Source: Phycisphaeraceae bacterium (GTDB taxonomy: Bacteria > Planctomycetota > Phycisphaerae > Phycisphaerales > UBA1924). From it: a stretch of 64,000 bases of DNA. The notes under the pieces were generated by a model, which saw only the letters and a list, made by a program, of their open reading frames with translations, was not told where the DNA came from and did no database searches. Each line of letters opens with the position of its first letter. The stretch's first letter is position 1. The position numbers and the translations under genes were made by a program. Positions 1 to 10,683 of the stretch are shown one piece after another. Location: NCBI GenBank assembly GCA_019636795.1, contig JAHBWW010000001.1, positions 558,001 to 622,000 of the forward strand, read 5' to 3'.

Positions 1-1
1 G

Positions 2-1237
2 GGGATGAATCACGAGCCTGAGGGGCGGACGGTTATTGAACTGATGCCCAACCATGAATGGTTCAGCGTGCGCATCACCGGCATGCCGAGCATTCATACG
101 ATGGCGGCCTCGACCGGACCTGTCATCGCAATGGAAGCGCCCAAGGGTGGCGTGGGTTCGATGGCCGGGCCGTATGACTGGCCTCGGGTGCTGCAGCACG
201 AGTACGCGCACACAGTTTCGCTCTCGCGCACCAAGAATCGCATTGCTCATTGGTTGACCGAAGCAGCGGCGGTGTATGTTGAGGATGCGCCGCGCGCAGC
301 TTCGACCTGGAAGTTGCTCGCATCGGCGTATGACGGTGGGATGCTCTTTGATATGCGCGAGATCAACTTCGCGTTTGTTCGACCGCGCAAACCGACAGAT
401 CGTGCGCAGGCCTATGCGCAGGGACACTGGATGTACGAGTTCATCATCGAAGGTTGGGGGCCCAAGGCGCCCTTGACGCTGATGGACGAAGCCGCCACGG
501 GCGTTCCCGAGGAAGAAGCGTTCCGACGCGTGCTTGGGCTTGATTATGAGCAGTTTCTCGCGCGGTTCAAGGATTGGGCAGGCGAGGAGCTGACGAGTGT
601 CGGGCTTAGGCAGCCCGTCGGCACGCCCAGTCTGGATGACCTGCTCGAAGAACTGATGACCGAGTGGTCGCAGCGAGAAGTGCCGCCTTCGGCTGCGGAG
701 CGACTCGAGGCGCTGCGGTCGCTGGCGCGCGAGCACTCGGATCATCCGGATGTTCTCGAATCGCTGATTCTGGCCGAGGTTGAGCTGGCGGGAGGGAATC
801 CGACCGAAGCGCTGGTGCCGCACCTTGAGCGTTACGCGAGTCTGCGTCCGATCGACGATCTGCCGCATCGGTTGCTGGCACGTTGGTACTTGGGCAGGTC
901 GGAGCCCGAGGAGTATTTCCGCGCGATCGAGCACCTGGAGTTTCTGGATGTGCGCACGACGGATTCGGCAGTATTCGCAGCCGAATTGGCGAGGCTGTAC
1001 TTTGAAGCCGACGACTTGGAACGTGCGACCGCCAAGGCTGAGCGGTCGACTCAGATTGCACCCTTCGATCCGAATCAGCGCGAACTGGCTGCCAGGATCG
1101 CTCTGCTGCTCAAAGACTATGAGACGGCGGAGCGGCATATCGAAGCGATGACGCGCATCGAGCCTGACCGCGAGCGCAACAGGAGGCTGCTCGAACAGGT
1201 GCGCACATTACGGGCGGCTTCGGGTTCAGGCGACTGA
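2..1237 (+). CDS. Peptidase MA-like metalloprotease with TPR repeats, 5' end missing
   Basis: The reading frame is open to the left edge of the window, so the N-terminus and probably a signal peptide are missing. The first ATG at base 5 may be internal. Counted from that ATG, a zinc-protease signature HEYAH lies at residues 65-69 and is followed about 17 residues later by a TEAAAVYVE segment. This is the HExxH...E arrangement of the gluzincin 'peptidase MA' group. From about residue 220 to the end the protein is helical with TPR-like repeats (for example around residues 330-400). It is probably an envelope metalloprotease that uses TPRs for partner binding; the substrate is unknown. Its last 12 bases overlap the 3' end of the convergent acyltransferase gene. 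Confidence 0.7.
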   Translation, partial: GMNHEPEGRTVIELMPNHEWFSVRITGMPSIHTMAASTGPVIAMEAPKGGVGSMAGPYDWPRVLQHEYAHTVSLSRTKNRIAHWLTEAAAVYVEDAPRAASTWKLLASAYDGGMLFDMREINFAFVRPRKPTDRAQAYAQGHWMYEFIIEGWGPKAPLTLMDEAATGVPEEEAFRRVLGLDYEQFLARFKDWAGEELTSVGLRQPVGTPSLDDLLEELMTEWSQREVPPSAAERLEALRSLAREHSDHPDVLESLILAEVELAGGNPTEALVPHLERYASLRPIDDLPHRLLARWYLGRSEPEEYFRAIEHLEFLDVRTTDSAVFAAELARLYFEADDLERATAKAERSTQIAPFDPNQRELAARIALLLKDYETAERHIEAMTRIEPDRERNRRLLEQVRTLRAASGSGD

Positions 1238-2011
1238 ACGGTGCTTGCTTGTTGATGCGGTCTTGCCCATGCACCCGGGAACCTTCTGGGTGTCGCCGTC
1301 CACTTGGGCCGGGGTGTCGTTCGCGGGCCAGCCCGAGAGATCGAGGAACTGCTGTCGCAGGGTTGTTGAGATTTCGGCTGCGGGCAGGTGGCAGAGCGTT
1401 GTTGGTGGGCTGAAGGTGACCGATGAATGGCTCGGGTGCCAGAGACTGGCCCAGGCGGGATCGACCTGTGGCGTGCCATCGATGAACACGGGCAAGACGC
1501 GCGCGCCCGATTTACGAACCAGAAGCCCGAGGCCTGGATAGAACGGGAGAATTTGTTGTGGCGGTCGTTCGAGCCCACCTTCGGGAAAGATCCCGAGCAC
1601 GCCACCGAGCTTGAGGTGATCGAGCGCGCGACGCAGCCCCATGCTTTGCTGCTCGCCGCGGCTGACGAAGATGATTTTTTTCCAGCGCCAGAACCACTCG
1701 AGGCGTGGCTCGCGCATGTCGTGAGCCATGATCCAACGGATCTCGAAGGGGCAGACGGACTGGATCAGAATCGGGTCGATGCCGGCGGTGTGGTTGGCAA
1801 TGACGATCAACGGGCCTGGCGCGCGTGTGTTTGGGATATGATCTTGTCCATTGACCTTGAGGCGGTGGACGAGGCGAACGTACAGGCGCCCCACGCGGTA
1901 GAGCACGCCGGACTCGAAGTCGCCGCTGGGGTTATCGTGAATCCAACGGGAGAGCAGACCCACCAAAAGCAGGGATATGAGCACCAGAATTGCCCAGACG
2001 ACGAGCTCCAT
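1226..2011 (-). CDS. 1-acyl-sn-glycerol-3-phosphate acyltransferase (PlsC family)
   Basis: The product is a 261-residue PlsC-family acyltransferase that would transfer an acyl chain to lysophosphatidic acid or a related lysophospholipid at the membrane. It has a single N-terminal hydrophobic helix (about residues 3-22), the catalytic NHTAGID box (NHx4D type) at about residues 72-78, and the substrate-binding FPEGG motif at about 141-145. Length and motif order are normal for the family. The C-terminal 60 residues are less conserved-looking. The gene points left and overlaps the 3' end of the preceding rightward gene by 12 bases, so the two are convergent. The exact acyl acceptor cannot be told from sequence. 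Confidence 0.82.
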   Translation of the reverse strand: MELVVWAILVLISLLLVGLLSRWIHDNPSGDFESGVLYRVGRLYVRLVHRLKVNGQDHIPNTRAPGPLIVIANHTAGIDPILIQSVCPFEIRWIMAHDMREPRLEWFWRWKKIIFVSRGEQQSMGLRRALDHLKLGGVLGIFPEGGLERPPQQILPFYPGLGLLVRKSGARVLPVFIDGTPQVDPAWASLWHPSHSSVTFSPPTTLCHLPAAEISTTLRQQFLDLSGWPANDTPAQVDGDTQKVPGCMGKTASTSKHRSVA

Positions 2012-2088
2012 GGGTCAGGCATGTTAGCGGGTGCCAATCGAGCGGGCATCTTTGTGAATGCAAGAGTTTGCAAACTCTGGGATGTTGA

Positions 2089-3477
2089 ATGAGCGATCTG
2101 TGGGCATCATCGCGTGAGAAGGTTCGGCGGGGGGTTGAACCCCTTGCGGTGCGGATGCGCCCTAGAACGATTGACGAGTTTGTGGGGCAGGGTCAGATTC
2201 TTGGAGAGGGGAAACTGCTGCGCCGGATGATTCAGGCCGATGCGATTACATCGCTGATTCTGCATGGCCCTGCGGGGACAGGGAAGACCACGCTGGCTGA
2301 GGTGATCGCGGGGGCGACGCGACGGCGCTTCGTGCGCGAGAACGCGGCTTCGGTGGGGGTCAAGCGTGTGCGCGAGGTGATCGACGAAGCGACCGGGGCG
2401 CTTGAGTCGACTGGTGTGCGCACGATTCTGTTCCTTGATGAAATTCACCGATTTTCGAAAGCGCAACAGGATGTGCTGCTCGGGGATGTGGAGCGGGGGC
2501 TGATTACCCTGATCGGCGCGACGACGGAAAATCCCCTGTTTGCGGTCAACAGCGCGCTCATCAGTCGGAGCACGCTGTTTCGGCTTGAGTCTCTGGGTAC
2601 TGAGGAAATTGCGCGGGTTGTGAGGCTGGCGATTGCGGACCGGGAGCGGGGATATGGGTCGTTGGACCTGACGGTGACGGATGAGGCGGTCGAGGTCTGG
2701 GCGATCAAAAGCGAAGGCGATGCACGGCGTGCGCTGACGGCTCTTGAGGTGGCGGTGCTCAGTTGCCAGAAGCAGGGTCGGGCTTCAGATGCGGCGATCG
2801 TGATTGACAAGCAGATCGCGGAAGAGTCGATCCAGGAAAAGGTGGCGGTCTATGGCGATGACGGGCACTATGACGCTGCGAGCGCGATGATCAAGAGTGT
2901 TCGCGGGTCGGATCCGGATGCGGCGTTGTACTGGATTGCGCGCATGCTCGAGGCGGGCGAGGATCCTCGATTTATTGCGAGGCGGCTGGCGATTCTGGCG
3001 AGCGAAGACATCGGCAATGCGGACCCCAGGGCGATTGTGATTGCCGAGGCGTGCTGGAGCCTGTGCGAGCGGATCGGCATGCCCGAGTGTCGCATCACTC
3101 TGGGGCAGACAGCGGTGTATCTGGCACTTGCGCCCAAGAGCAACGCGTCGTATGTAGCAATTGAGGCAGCCATCGCGGATGTGCGCGAGGGGCGGGTGCT
3201 GCCGGTGCCGATGCACTTGCGGGATCCGAACTCGTCGCCGATCGCGGATGAATCGGGCAAAGGCGTGAAGATGCGCAAGCGCGAGGGCGAGAAGTATGAG
3301 TACAGCCACAAAGTGGCTGGGAAGGTGACGGGGCAGGATTACCTGGGCGTGGCGAAGAGATATTTTGAGCCCACCGAAGAGGGGGCTGAGAGAATCCTGA
3401 AGCAGCGGCTGATCGAGATTCGTCAACTGAGGGAGAGGCGGCAGCAGGATGAGCCAGAACAGACCGACGAAGGCTGA
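2089..3477 (+). CDS. rarA: Replication-associated recombination protein RarA (MgsA)
   Basis: The product is a 462-residue AAA+ ATPase of the RarA/MgsA/WRNIP1 family, which acts at stalled replication forks with single-strand binding protein. The N-terminus carries the family opening RPRTIDEFVGQ. Walker A is GPAGTGKTT (about residues 60-68) and Walker B is LFLDEIHRF (about 112-120). Sensor 1 lies in the GATTENP segment. The C-terminal half has the family's tetramerisation region with MARMLEAGEDPRFIARR-like sequence (here IARMLEAGEDPRFIARR) and the PMHLRDPN segment. Length is typical. The next gene starts 29 bases before its stop, which suggests translational coupling. Confidence 0.93.
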   Translation: MSDLWASSREKVRRGVEPLAVRMRPRTIDEFVGQGQILGEGKLLRRMIQADAITSLILHGPAGTGKTTLAEVIAGATRRRFVRENAASVGVKRVREVIDEATGALESTGVRTILFLDEIHRFSKAQQDVLLGDVERGLITLIGATTENPLFAVNSALISRSTLFRLESLGTEEIARVVRLAIADRERGYGSLDLTVTDEAVEVWAIKSEGDARRALTALEVAVLSCQKQGRASDAAIVIDKQIAEESIQEKVAVYGDDGHYDAASAMIKSVRGSDPDAALYWIARMLEAGEDPRFIARRLAILASEDIGNADPRAIVIAEACWSLCERIGMPECRITLGQTAVYLALAPKSNASYVAIEAAIADVREGRVLPVPMHLRDPNSSPIADESGKGVKMRKREGEKYEYSHKVAGKVTGQDYLGVAKRYFEPTEEGAERILKQRLIEIRQLRERRQQDEPEQTDEG

Positions 3478-4033
3478 GGTTCGGGCGTCGTTGCGTGCCA
3501 TCGAGCCTCCGGCGGATCGGGCGCAGGCAGAGGCGGCGATCGTGGAGTCACTGCGCGAGGTGTGCTCGGAGGATGAAAAGGGGGTTCTGGCGTACTTGTG
3601 GCTGGGTGATGAGCCTCGGATTGATGATTTGATGCAGTGGTTGCTGTCGCGGGGGCGTTGTGTTTGTGTGCCGATGGTGGATTGGAGTGCTGGGGAGATG
3701 GCACCGGGGCGTGTGGGCAATCTGGATTCGCTGGTGACGGGGCGGTATGGTGTGCGAGAGCCTGAAGGCGGGAGCGAGGTTGTGCCGATTCTTGAGATTG
3801 GGACTGTGCTTGTGCCGGGGGTTGGGTTTGATCGTGATGGATATCGTCTTGGGCGTGGTGGGGGGTTTTATGACCGGTTTTTGTCACGTCTGGGGCCTGA
3901 GGTCCGGCGTGTCGGGGTGGTGTTCGAGAATCGGGTGGTGGCCTGTGTGCCTCGCGACCCGTGGGACGAGAAAGTCGAGCGGATCGTGACCGAACGTGGT
4001 GTTGCGGTTGTTCGCGGAGCATTGGAAAGGTGA
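3449..4033 (+). CDS. 5-formyltetrahydrofolate cyclo-ligase
   Basis: The product is a 194-residue enzyme of the 5-FTHF cyclo-ligase (MTHFS/YgfA) family. It converts 5-formyl-THF to 5,10-methenyl-THF using ATP in the cytoplasm. The diagnostic C-terminal phosphate-binding motif GYRLGRGGGFYDRFL is at about residues 131-145, and the upstream 'VPGVGFD' strand is also family-like. Size is normal. The ATG lies inside the 3' end of rarA (29-base overlap) and the stop is 8 bases before the next gene, so the three probably share a transcript. The later metF in the window serves the same one-carbon pool but is not linked. Confidence 0.9.
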   Translation: MSQNRPTKAEVRASLRAIEPPADRAQAEAAIVESLREVCSEDEKGVLAYLWLGDEPRIDDLMQWLLSRGRCVCVPMVDWSAGEMAPGRVGNLDSLVTGRYGVREPEGGSEVVPILEIGTVLVPGVGFDRDGYRLGRGGGFYDRFLSRLGPEVRRVGVVFENRVVACVPRDPWDEKVERIVTERGVAVVRGALER

Positions 4034-4041
4034 GTTGATTC

Positions 4042-5343
4042 ATGGCGCTTCCCTCGCAGTCAGCACGAACGTCGAGTTCAGCCGGGCGCAGTTTTTCATC
4101 GCGCAGGCGCCGTCGGCGCAGCCCTACCGGGTTGATGGTGATTGGGGGCGGCGTGGTGCTTTGTGGGCTCCTGGTGTATGGGCTGCTCTGGGCGTTTGGG
4201 GTTGTTGGCTCGAGCGACGAGCGAACGCCTTCGGAAACGAGGCTGGTGGAAGGGAATCATGAAGAGGTGCTGCCTCGAGCGATCCGCGATCCGATGGGGA
4301 CGCATCCGAAAATTATCGAGCAGGGTTCAGGCGCGCGGGCGAGTGATGATCAGACGAGCCCGCCTCCACCTCCGGTGGGGATCGAGCAAGCGGACGAGAG
4401 GCCCAGGCGGAACCTGCTGCGAGAGGGTCTGGAGCAGCAAGGGACGAACGGAACGAGGCCAGAGGGCGAAGTGCTGGCGACGAACACTGGCGGGCAGCCG
4501 AGGGAAGCAGAGAAGGGTACTCCGCCGCCAGCGCAGGTGCCGATTTCGAATCCACCTGCGCCAAACTACTCGACGCGGTTTGCCGATGCCGAGCGCATGG
4601 TGCAGCGGAATGAGCTGGTGCAGGCCAGGCAGGTGATGAGCGAGTTGCTGCGGGATCGCACGATTTCGGAGGCTGAGAAGACAGCGGTGCGTCGGCGACT
4701 TGGCGCGATCAACGCGGATCTGGTGTTCAGCCCGAAGGTGTATGCGGGCGATCCGCTGACTGAGTCGTATGAAGTGAAGTCGGGCGACAGTCTGGCGCGC
4801 ATTGCGCAGAGGCGAGAGTTGGCGGTTCACTGGAAACTGATTCAACGGGTCAATGGGCTGGCGAATCCGAATCAGATTCGACTTGGGCAGAAGTTGAAGC
4901 TGGTTCGCGGGCCGTTCCACGCGGTGGTGGACAAGAGTGATTTTCGGTTGGATTTGTATCACGGGCAGCCGAACGCGCCGGAGTCGTGGGTGTATATCCG
5001 GTCTTTTGCGGTTGGTCTGGGCAAAGACGACGGGACGCCGGTGGGGAACTTTGTAGTGATGCGGGGTTCGAAGGTGGAGGATCCATCGTGGGTGAACCCG
5101 ACCAACCCGTCGGAGCGTTATGCGTCGAAGGACCCGAAGAATCCGCTCGGGAAGTTCTGGGTTGGGATCGAAGGGCTGGGCGATTCGGCGGGCTATGTGG
5201 GCTTTGGGTTGCACGGGACGATTGAGCCTGAGACGATTGGGACGGAAGCGTCGCTGGGGTGTGTGAGGCTTGGGGCTGAGGACATTGCGATGGTGTATGA
5301 GATGCTCGAAGAGGGGATCAGCATCGTCCGAATTGTGCCTTGA
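4042..5343 (+). CDS. LysM-domain L,D-transpeptidase (YkuD family)
   Basis: The product is a 433-residue envelope protein. A basic N-terminus is followed by one membrane helix (about residues 31-52) and a long proline- and charge-rich linker to about residue 170. A helical segment follows, then a LysM domain (about 234-282, beginning YEVKSGDSLARIA). The catalytic L,D-transpeptidase domain is at about 290-433. The YkuD active-site signature is present near the C-terminus as a conserved HGT followed by SLGCVRL, with the nucleophilic Cys in GCVR. It would cross-link or modify peptidoglycan from the periplasmic side, anchored to the inner membrane. An AAGGTGAG ribosome site lies just upstream of the ATG. 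Confidence 0.9.
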   Translation: MALPSQSARTSSSAGRSFSSRRRRRRSPTGLMVIGGGVVLCGLLVYGLLWAFGVVGSSDERTPSETRLVEGNHEEVLPRAIRDPMGTHPKIIEQGSGARASDDQTSPPPPPVGIEQADERPRRNLLREGLEQQGTNGTRPEGEVLATNTGGQPREAEKGTPPPAQVPISNPPAPNYSTRFADAERMVQRNELVQARQVMSELLRDRTISEAEKTAVRRRLGAINADLVFSPKVYAGDPLTESYEVKSGDSLARIAQRRELAVHWKLIQRVNGLANPNQIRLGQKLKLVRGPFHAVVDKSDFRLDLYHGQPNAPESWVYIRSFAVGLGKDDGTPVGNFVVMRGSKVEDPSWVNPTNPSERYASKDPKNPLGKFWVGIEGLGDSAGYVGFGLHGTIEPETIGTEASLGCVRLGAEDIAMVYEMLEEGISIVRIVP

Positions 5344-5382
5344 AAATTGGGGGTTAGAGCGAATTTGGGCGGTCGCTGCGGG

Positions 5383-5411
5383 TCGTTTTCGCGCGGTGGT
5401 TGCGCTATAAT
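5383..5411 (+). promoter_or_regulatory. Candidate gyrB promoter with consensus -10 box
   Basis: A perfect TATAAT hexamer is at 5406-5411. The -35 region 17 bases upstream (TCGTTT at 5383-5388) is a poor match. Transcription from here would give a leader of about 140 bases before the gyrB ATG. The site is proposed on the -10 match and position only. Confidence 0.4.
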
Positions 5412-5451
5412 CCGGGGCAGCGTTTCCAGGCGACTTGAGAGGTTCGAGCGC

Positions 5452-5489
5452 GGGCTTTTTGCGGCAGGAGTTTGACTCTGCCGCAGCCC
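5452..5489 (+). promoter_or_regulatory. Hairpin in the gyrB 5' leader
   Basis: A seven-base stem GCGGCAG/CTGCCGC (5461-5467 with 5478-5484) sits inside an outer stem GGGCT/AGCCC (5452-5456 with 5485-5489), separated by a T-rich bulge. It lies about 70 bases before the ATG and downstream of the candidate promoter. It has no T-tract after it, so it is not an obvious terminator. A role in message stability or translation is possible but unproven. Confidence 0.35.
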
Positions 5490-5535
5490 AGGCAACGCGT
5501 CGGGGATGCTTGAATCGGGCATGCGTATGGCGTGA

Positions 5536-8211
<2,676 letters not shown>

Positions 8212-8239
8212 GACTCTCGAAGGAGCGATTCACAAACTG

Positions 8240-8278
8240 ACCCATCCGAACGTACCGTTCGGGTGGGTTGTGTTGTTT
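8240..8278 (+). terminator. Intrinsic terminator after gyrB
   Basis: A 13-base stem with one G-T pair (8240-8252 with 8256-8268) and a three-base loop is followed by a T-rich stretch (TTGTGTTGTTT). It starts 29 bases after the gyrB stop codon. Confidence 0.75.
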
Positions 8279-8407
8279 ATGCGATGGAGAGGGTTGAATC
8301 AGGCGGTGCAGTCAGTCTTTCCCGTCGGCAATCGGCTTTACATGGCGAAACTGCGACGGCTGGCAAGTCGATAGTTCTGGGGGACTTATCGACGAGGCGA
8401 CCACCGC

Positions 8408-9556
8408 ATGAACAAGAACGCAAAGCCTTCTCGCAGCAGCAGGCTTGACACGAGCCGGGTCAATACGCTTGGCAGCCAGGCGAAGAACCTCAATGACCTG
8501 CTCGATGATCTGGACCGCGCGCCCGGTACACGATCGTCGAAGCGAAACCACGCGCGGTCACCATTTCGTGCGCAGGCGATTGCGACGACGATTCGTCAGG
8601 CGGACGGCGGCGAAGTGCATTTGCGCCTTGCGTGCCGCAATCTTTCGATCGGAGGGATAAGCCTGTTGCACAGCGCGTATCTGCATCCAGGCACCAGCGT
8701 CGTGGTGAACCTGCCCCTGGCGGTGGGTGGAACGAGGATGATCAAGGGCAAGATTGTTCGATGCGCACATGTGCGGGGGATGATCCACGAGGTAGGCGTG
8801 AGGTTTGGTGAGCAGATCAACCTGAGAGACTTTCAGCGGTCAGATCCGTTCGGAATGGAGTTTTCGTACGAGAACGTGAAACCGAGCGACCTGAAGGGCC
8901 TGGTGGTGCATCTGGATCCGTCGGAGATTGATCGCAAGATCGTCAGGCACTTTCTGCGCGACACGTCGCTGTCGATTCGTGGGTGCGAGACTGCGGCCGA
9001 AGCGAGGGAGCTGATCGAGAAGGGGTGCGACCTGATCATCATGGAGTATGGGCTGACGGATACAGACGGAGCGGTGTTGACCTCGTCGCTGCGGTGTGAG
9101 GGACAGATGCACCCTGTGATCATGGTGAGCAGCAACACAACGCCCGAGGCTGCGGAGATGATTCGGCGCAGTGCGGTGGAAGTGTTTCTGCCCAAGCCGA
9201 TCGATCCGGATCGATTGATGAGCGCGATTGCGGAGTTTCTGCTTCCGACGGGCAGGGCGCGGGAGCAGAGTGGGAGCGATTCGGAGGCGATGAAGGAGTT
9301 GGCTGCGCTGTTCAGCAAAGATCTGGTGGCGTATGCCGATCGTCTTGAATCTGCACTGAGCGAGCAAAGTTCCGAGGGGGTACTGCAGATTGCGCAGCAG
9401 ATCCGTGGGACGGCGTTGTCGCTGGGGTTTGGGTCTTTAGGCGCGATGTCGGGCGAGGTTGCGGATCGGCTGGGACGGAAGCAACCTTTGTCGGCCGTGG
9501 TGCGGCAGGTGCGCAGCCTGATCACAAGTTGCCGATCATTTCGGCCCGTATCCTGA
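8408..9556 (+). CDS. PilZ - receiver - Hpt-like protein with replaced phospho-residues
   Basis: The product is 382 residues in three parts. Residues about 44-145 form a PilZ domain, with the c-di-GMP motifs RxxxR (Arg46, Arg50) and NxSxxG (Asn78-Gly83) both present. Residues about 162-280 form a response-regulator receiver fold. The conserved Lys (Lys263 in LPKPID) is present, but the phosphoacceptor Asp is Glu213 (IIMEYGL). Residues about 290-380 resemble an Hpt helical bundle, with the motif AQQIRGTALSLG in which the phosphorylatable His is Gln330. The protein can therefore plausibly bind c-di-GMP but is unlikely to take part in phosphotransfer. Glu at the Asp position may mimic the phosphorylated state. 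No histidine kinase gene is nearby. Confidence 0.75.
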   Translation: MNKNAKPSRSSRLDTSRVNTLGSQAKNLNDLLDDLDRAPGTRSSKRNHARSPFRAQAIATTIRQADGGEVHLRLACRNLSIGGISLLHSAYLHPGTSVVVNLPLAVGGTRMIKGKIVRCAHVRGMIHEVGVRFGEQINLRDFQRSDPFGMEFSYENVKPSDLKGLVVHLDPSEIDRKIVRHFLRDTSLSIRGCETAAEARELIEKGCDLIIMEYGLTDTDGAVLTSSLRCEGQMHPVIMVSSNTTPEAAEMIRRSAVEVFLPKPIDPDRLMSAIAEFLLPTGRAREQSGSDSEAMKELAALFSKDLVAYADRLESALSEQSSEGVLQIAQQIRGTALSLGFGSLGAMSGEVADRLGRKQPLSAVVRQVRSLITSCRSFRPVS

Positions 9557-9594
9557 GAGGCATCGGCAAGGCCGGTGGACTCGGGAGAAAAGGC

Positions 9595-10458
9595 GTGAGT
9601 GTCGAGCGGGCTGTGCTGAACCAGATTGAAGAGGTTGTCGGTGTGCGAGCGAGCGGCACGCGCGCGCTTGCTGGGGGGTGCATAGCCGAGGTTCATCGGC
9701 TTGATTTTGTCGATGGTCAGCGACTGGTTGCGAAGGTTGATCGCGGCCCAACGCCTCGGTTGGATGTCGAGGGGCTGATGCTGGCGGAGTTGGCGAGGCG
9801 AACGAGTCTGCGTGTGCCTCATGTGATCGTGTCGGAGCCTGGCCTTCTGCTCATGGAGTTCATCGAATCGGACGGCGTGGTCAGCGATGGGGGGCGGGAA
9901 GAGTTTGCCGATGCGATGGCTGCATTGCATCGAGTGCGAACTGAGAAGTATGGGTTTGGGCGCGACACGTTGATTGGGCCGATGACCCAGCCGAACGTGG
10001 ACTCGAACGAATGGGCGTCTTTTTTTGCGGAGTATCGATTAAGGAGGTTCTCGGACGAAGCGAGACGCAGTGCTCGGCTTCCGGACGAACTTCACAGGCG
10101 GTGTTTGGAATTGGCGGATCGGCTTGCGGACGAACTCGAAGCGACAGAGGGGCCAGTGCTGATCCACGGTGATTGCTGGTCGGGGAATGTCCTGTGGCAC
10201 AGCGGGCGATTTGCGGGTGTCATCGATCCGGCGATCTATCACGCCGAGCGGGAGGTGGAACTGGCGTTCATGGACTTGATGGGATCGTTCGGGAGCGCGT
10301 TCTGGGGGCGCTATGAAGAGCTGTTTCCAATTCAGCCCGGATTCTGGGAGCGACGGCGGCGAATCTACCAGTTATACCCGCTGCTGGTGCATGTGCATTT
10401 GTTTGGTGGGGGGTATGTCGGCGCGGTGGCCGAGGCGCTTGATGCGGCAGGCGCATAA
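9595..10458 (+). CDS. Fructosamine kinase family protein
   Basis: The product is about 287 residues of the fructosamine/ketosamine-3-kinase family, which has an aminoglycoside-phosphotransferase-like fold and phosphorylates Amadori adducts on proteins as a repair step. The nucleotide-binding Lys is in LVAKVDRG. The catalytic loop is LIHGDCWSGNVLW and the metal-binding segment is VIDPAIYHAEREVELAFMDL, both characteristic of this family. I chose GTG at 9595 because GGGAGA lies just upstream. The longer frame from an ATG at 9529 would overlap the preceding gene and adds 22 residues without similarity. Confidence 0.82.
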   Translation: MSVERAVLNQIEEVVGVRASGTRALAGGCIAEVHRLDFVDGQRLVAKVDRGPTPRLDVEGLMLAELARRTSLRVPHVIVSEPGLLLMEFIESDGVVSDGGREEFADAMAALHRVRTEKYGFGRDTLIGPMTQPNVDSNEWASFFAEYRLRRFSDEARRSARLPDELHRRCLELADRLADELEATEGPVLIHGDCWSGNVLWHSGRFAGVIDPAIYHAEREVELAFMDLMGSFGSAFWGRYEELFPIQPGFWERRRRIYQLYPLLVHVHLFGGGYVGAVAEALDAAGA

Positions 10459-10474
10459 AGGCCAAAAAAGGAAG

Positions 10475-10549
10475 GGTGATCGACGGGGCTCGAACCCGCG
10501 GCCTCCTGGACCACAACCAGGTGCTCTAACCTGCTGAGCTACGATCACC
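10475..10549 (-). tRNA. tRNA-His (GTG anticodon)
   Basis: Read on the minus strand, this is a complete 75-base cloverleaf. The acceptor stem has eight pairs (GGTGATCG/CGATCACC), which includes the extra G at -1 paired with C73 that is the hallmark of tRNA-His. The anticodon arm reads CCTGG-TTGTGGT-CCAGG with anticodon GTG, and the T-arm contains GGTTCGAGCCC. The 3' CCA is not encoded. Confidence 0.96.
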
Positions 10550-10583
10550 ATCTGGGCCAAATGAGGCCGAGTGGGGCACCTCT

Positions 10584-10613
10584 AGAGTACGAGCGTAACA
10601 GGGTCCGGGTCAA
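10584..10613 (-). promoter_or_regulatory. Candidate tRNA-His promoter
   Basis: On the minus strand a TTGACC -35 box (10608-10613) and a TACTCT -10 box (10584-10589) are separated by 18 bases. Transcription would start about 25 bases upstream of the mature tRNA 5' end. Confidence 0.5.
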
Positions 10614-10683
10614 TCTGAACGCGACACGTCGGGGGGCAATGCCTAGGATCCCGACCCAATAGGCTGTCTGGAGTTGTGACACG

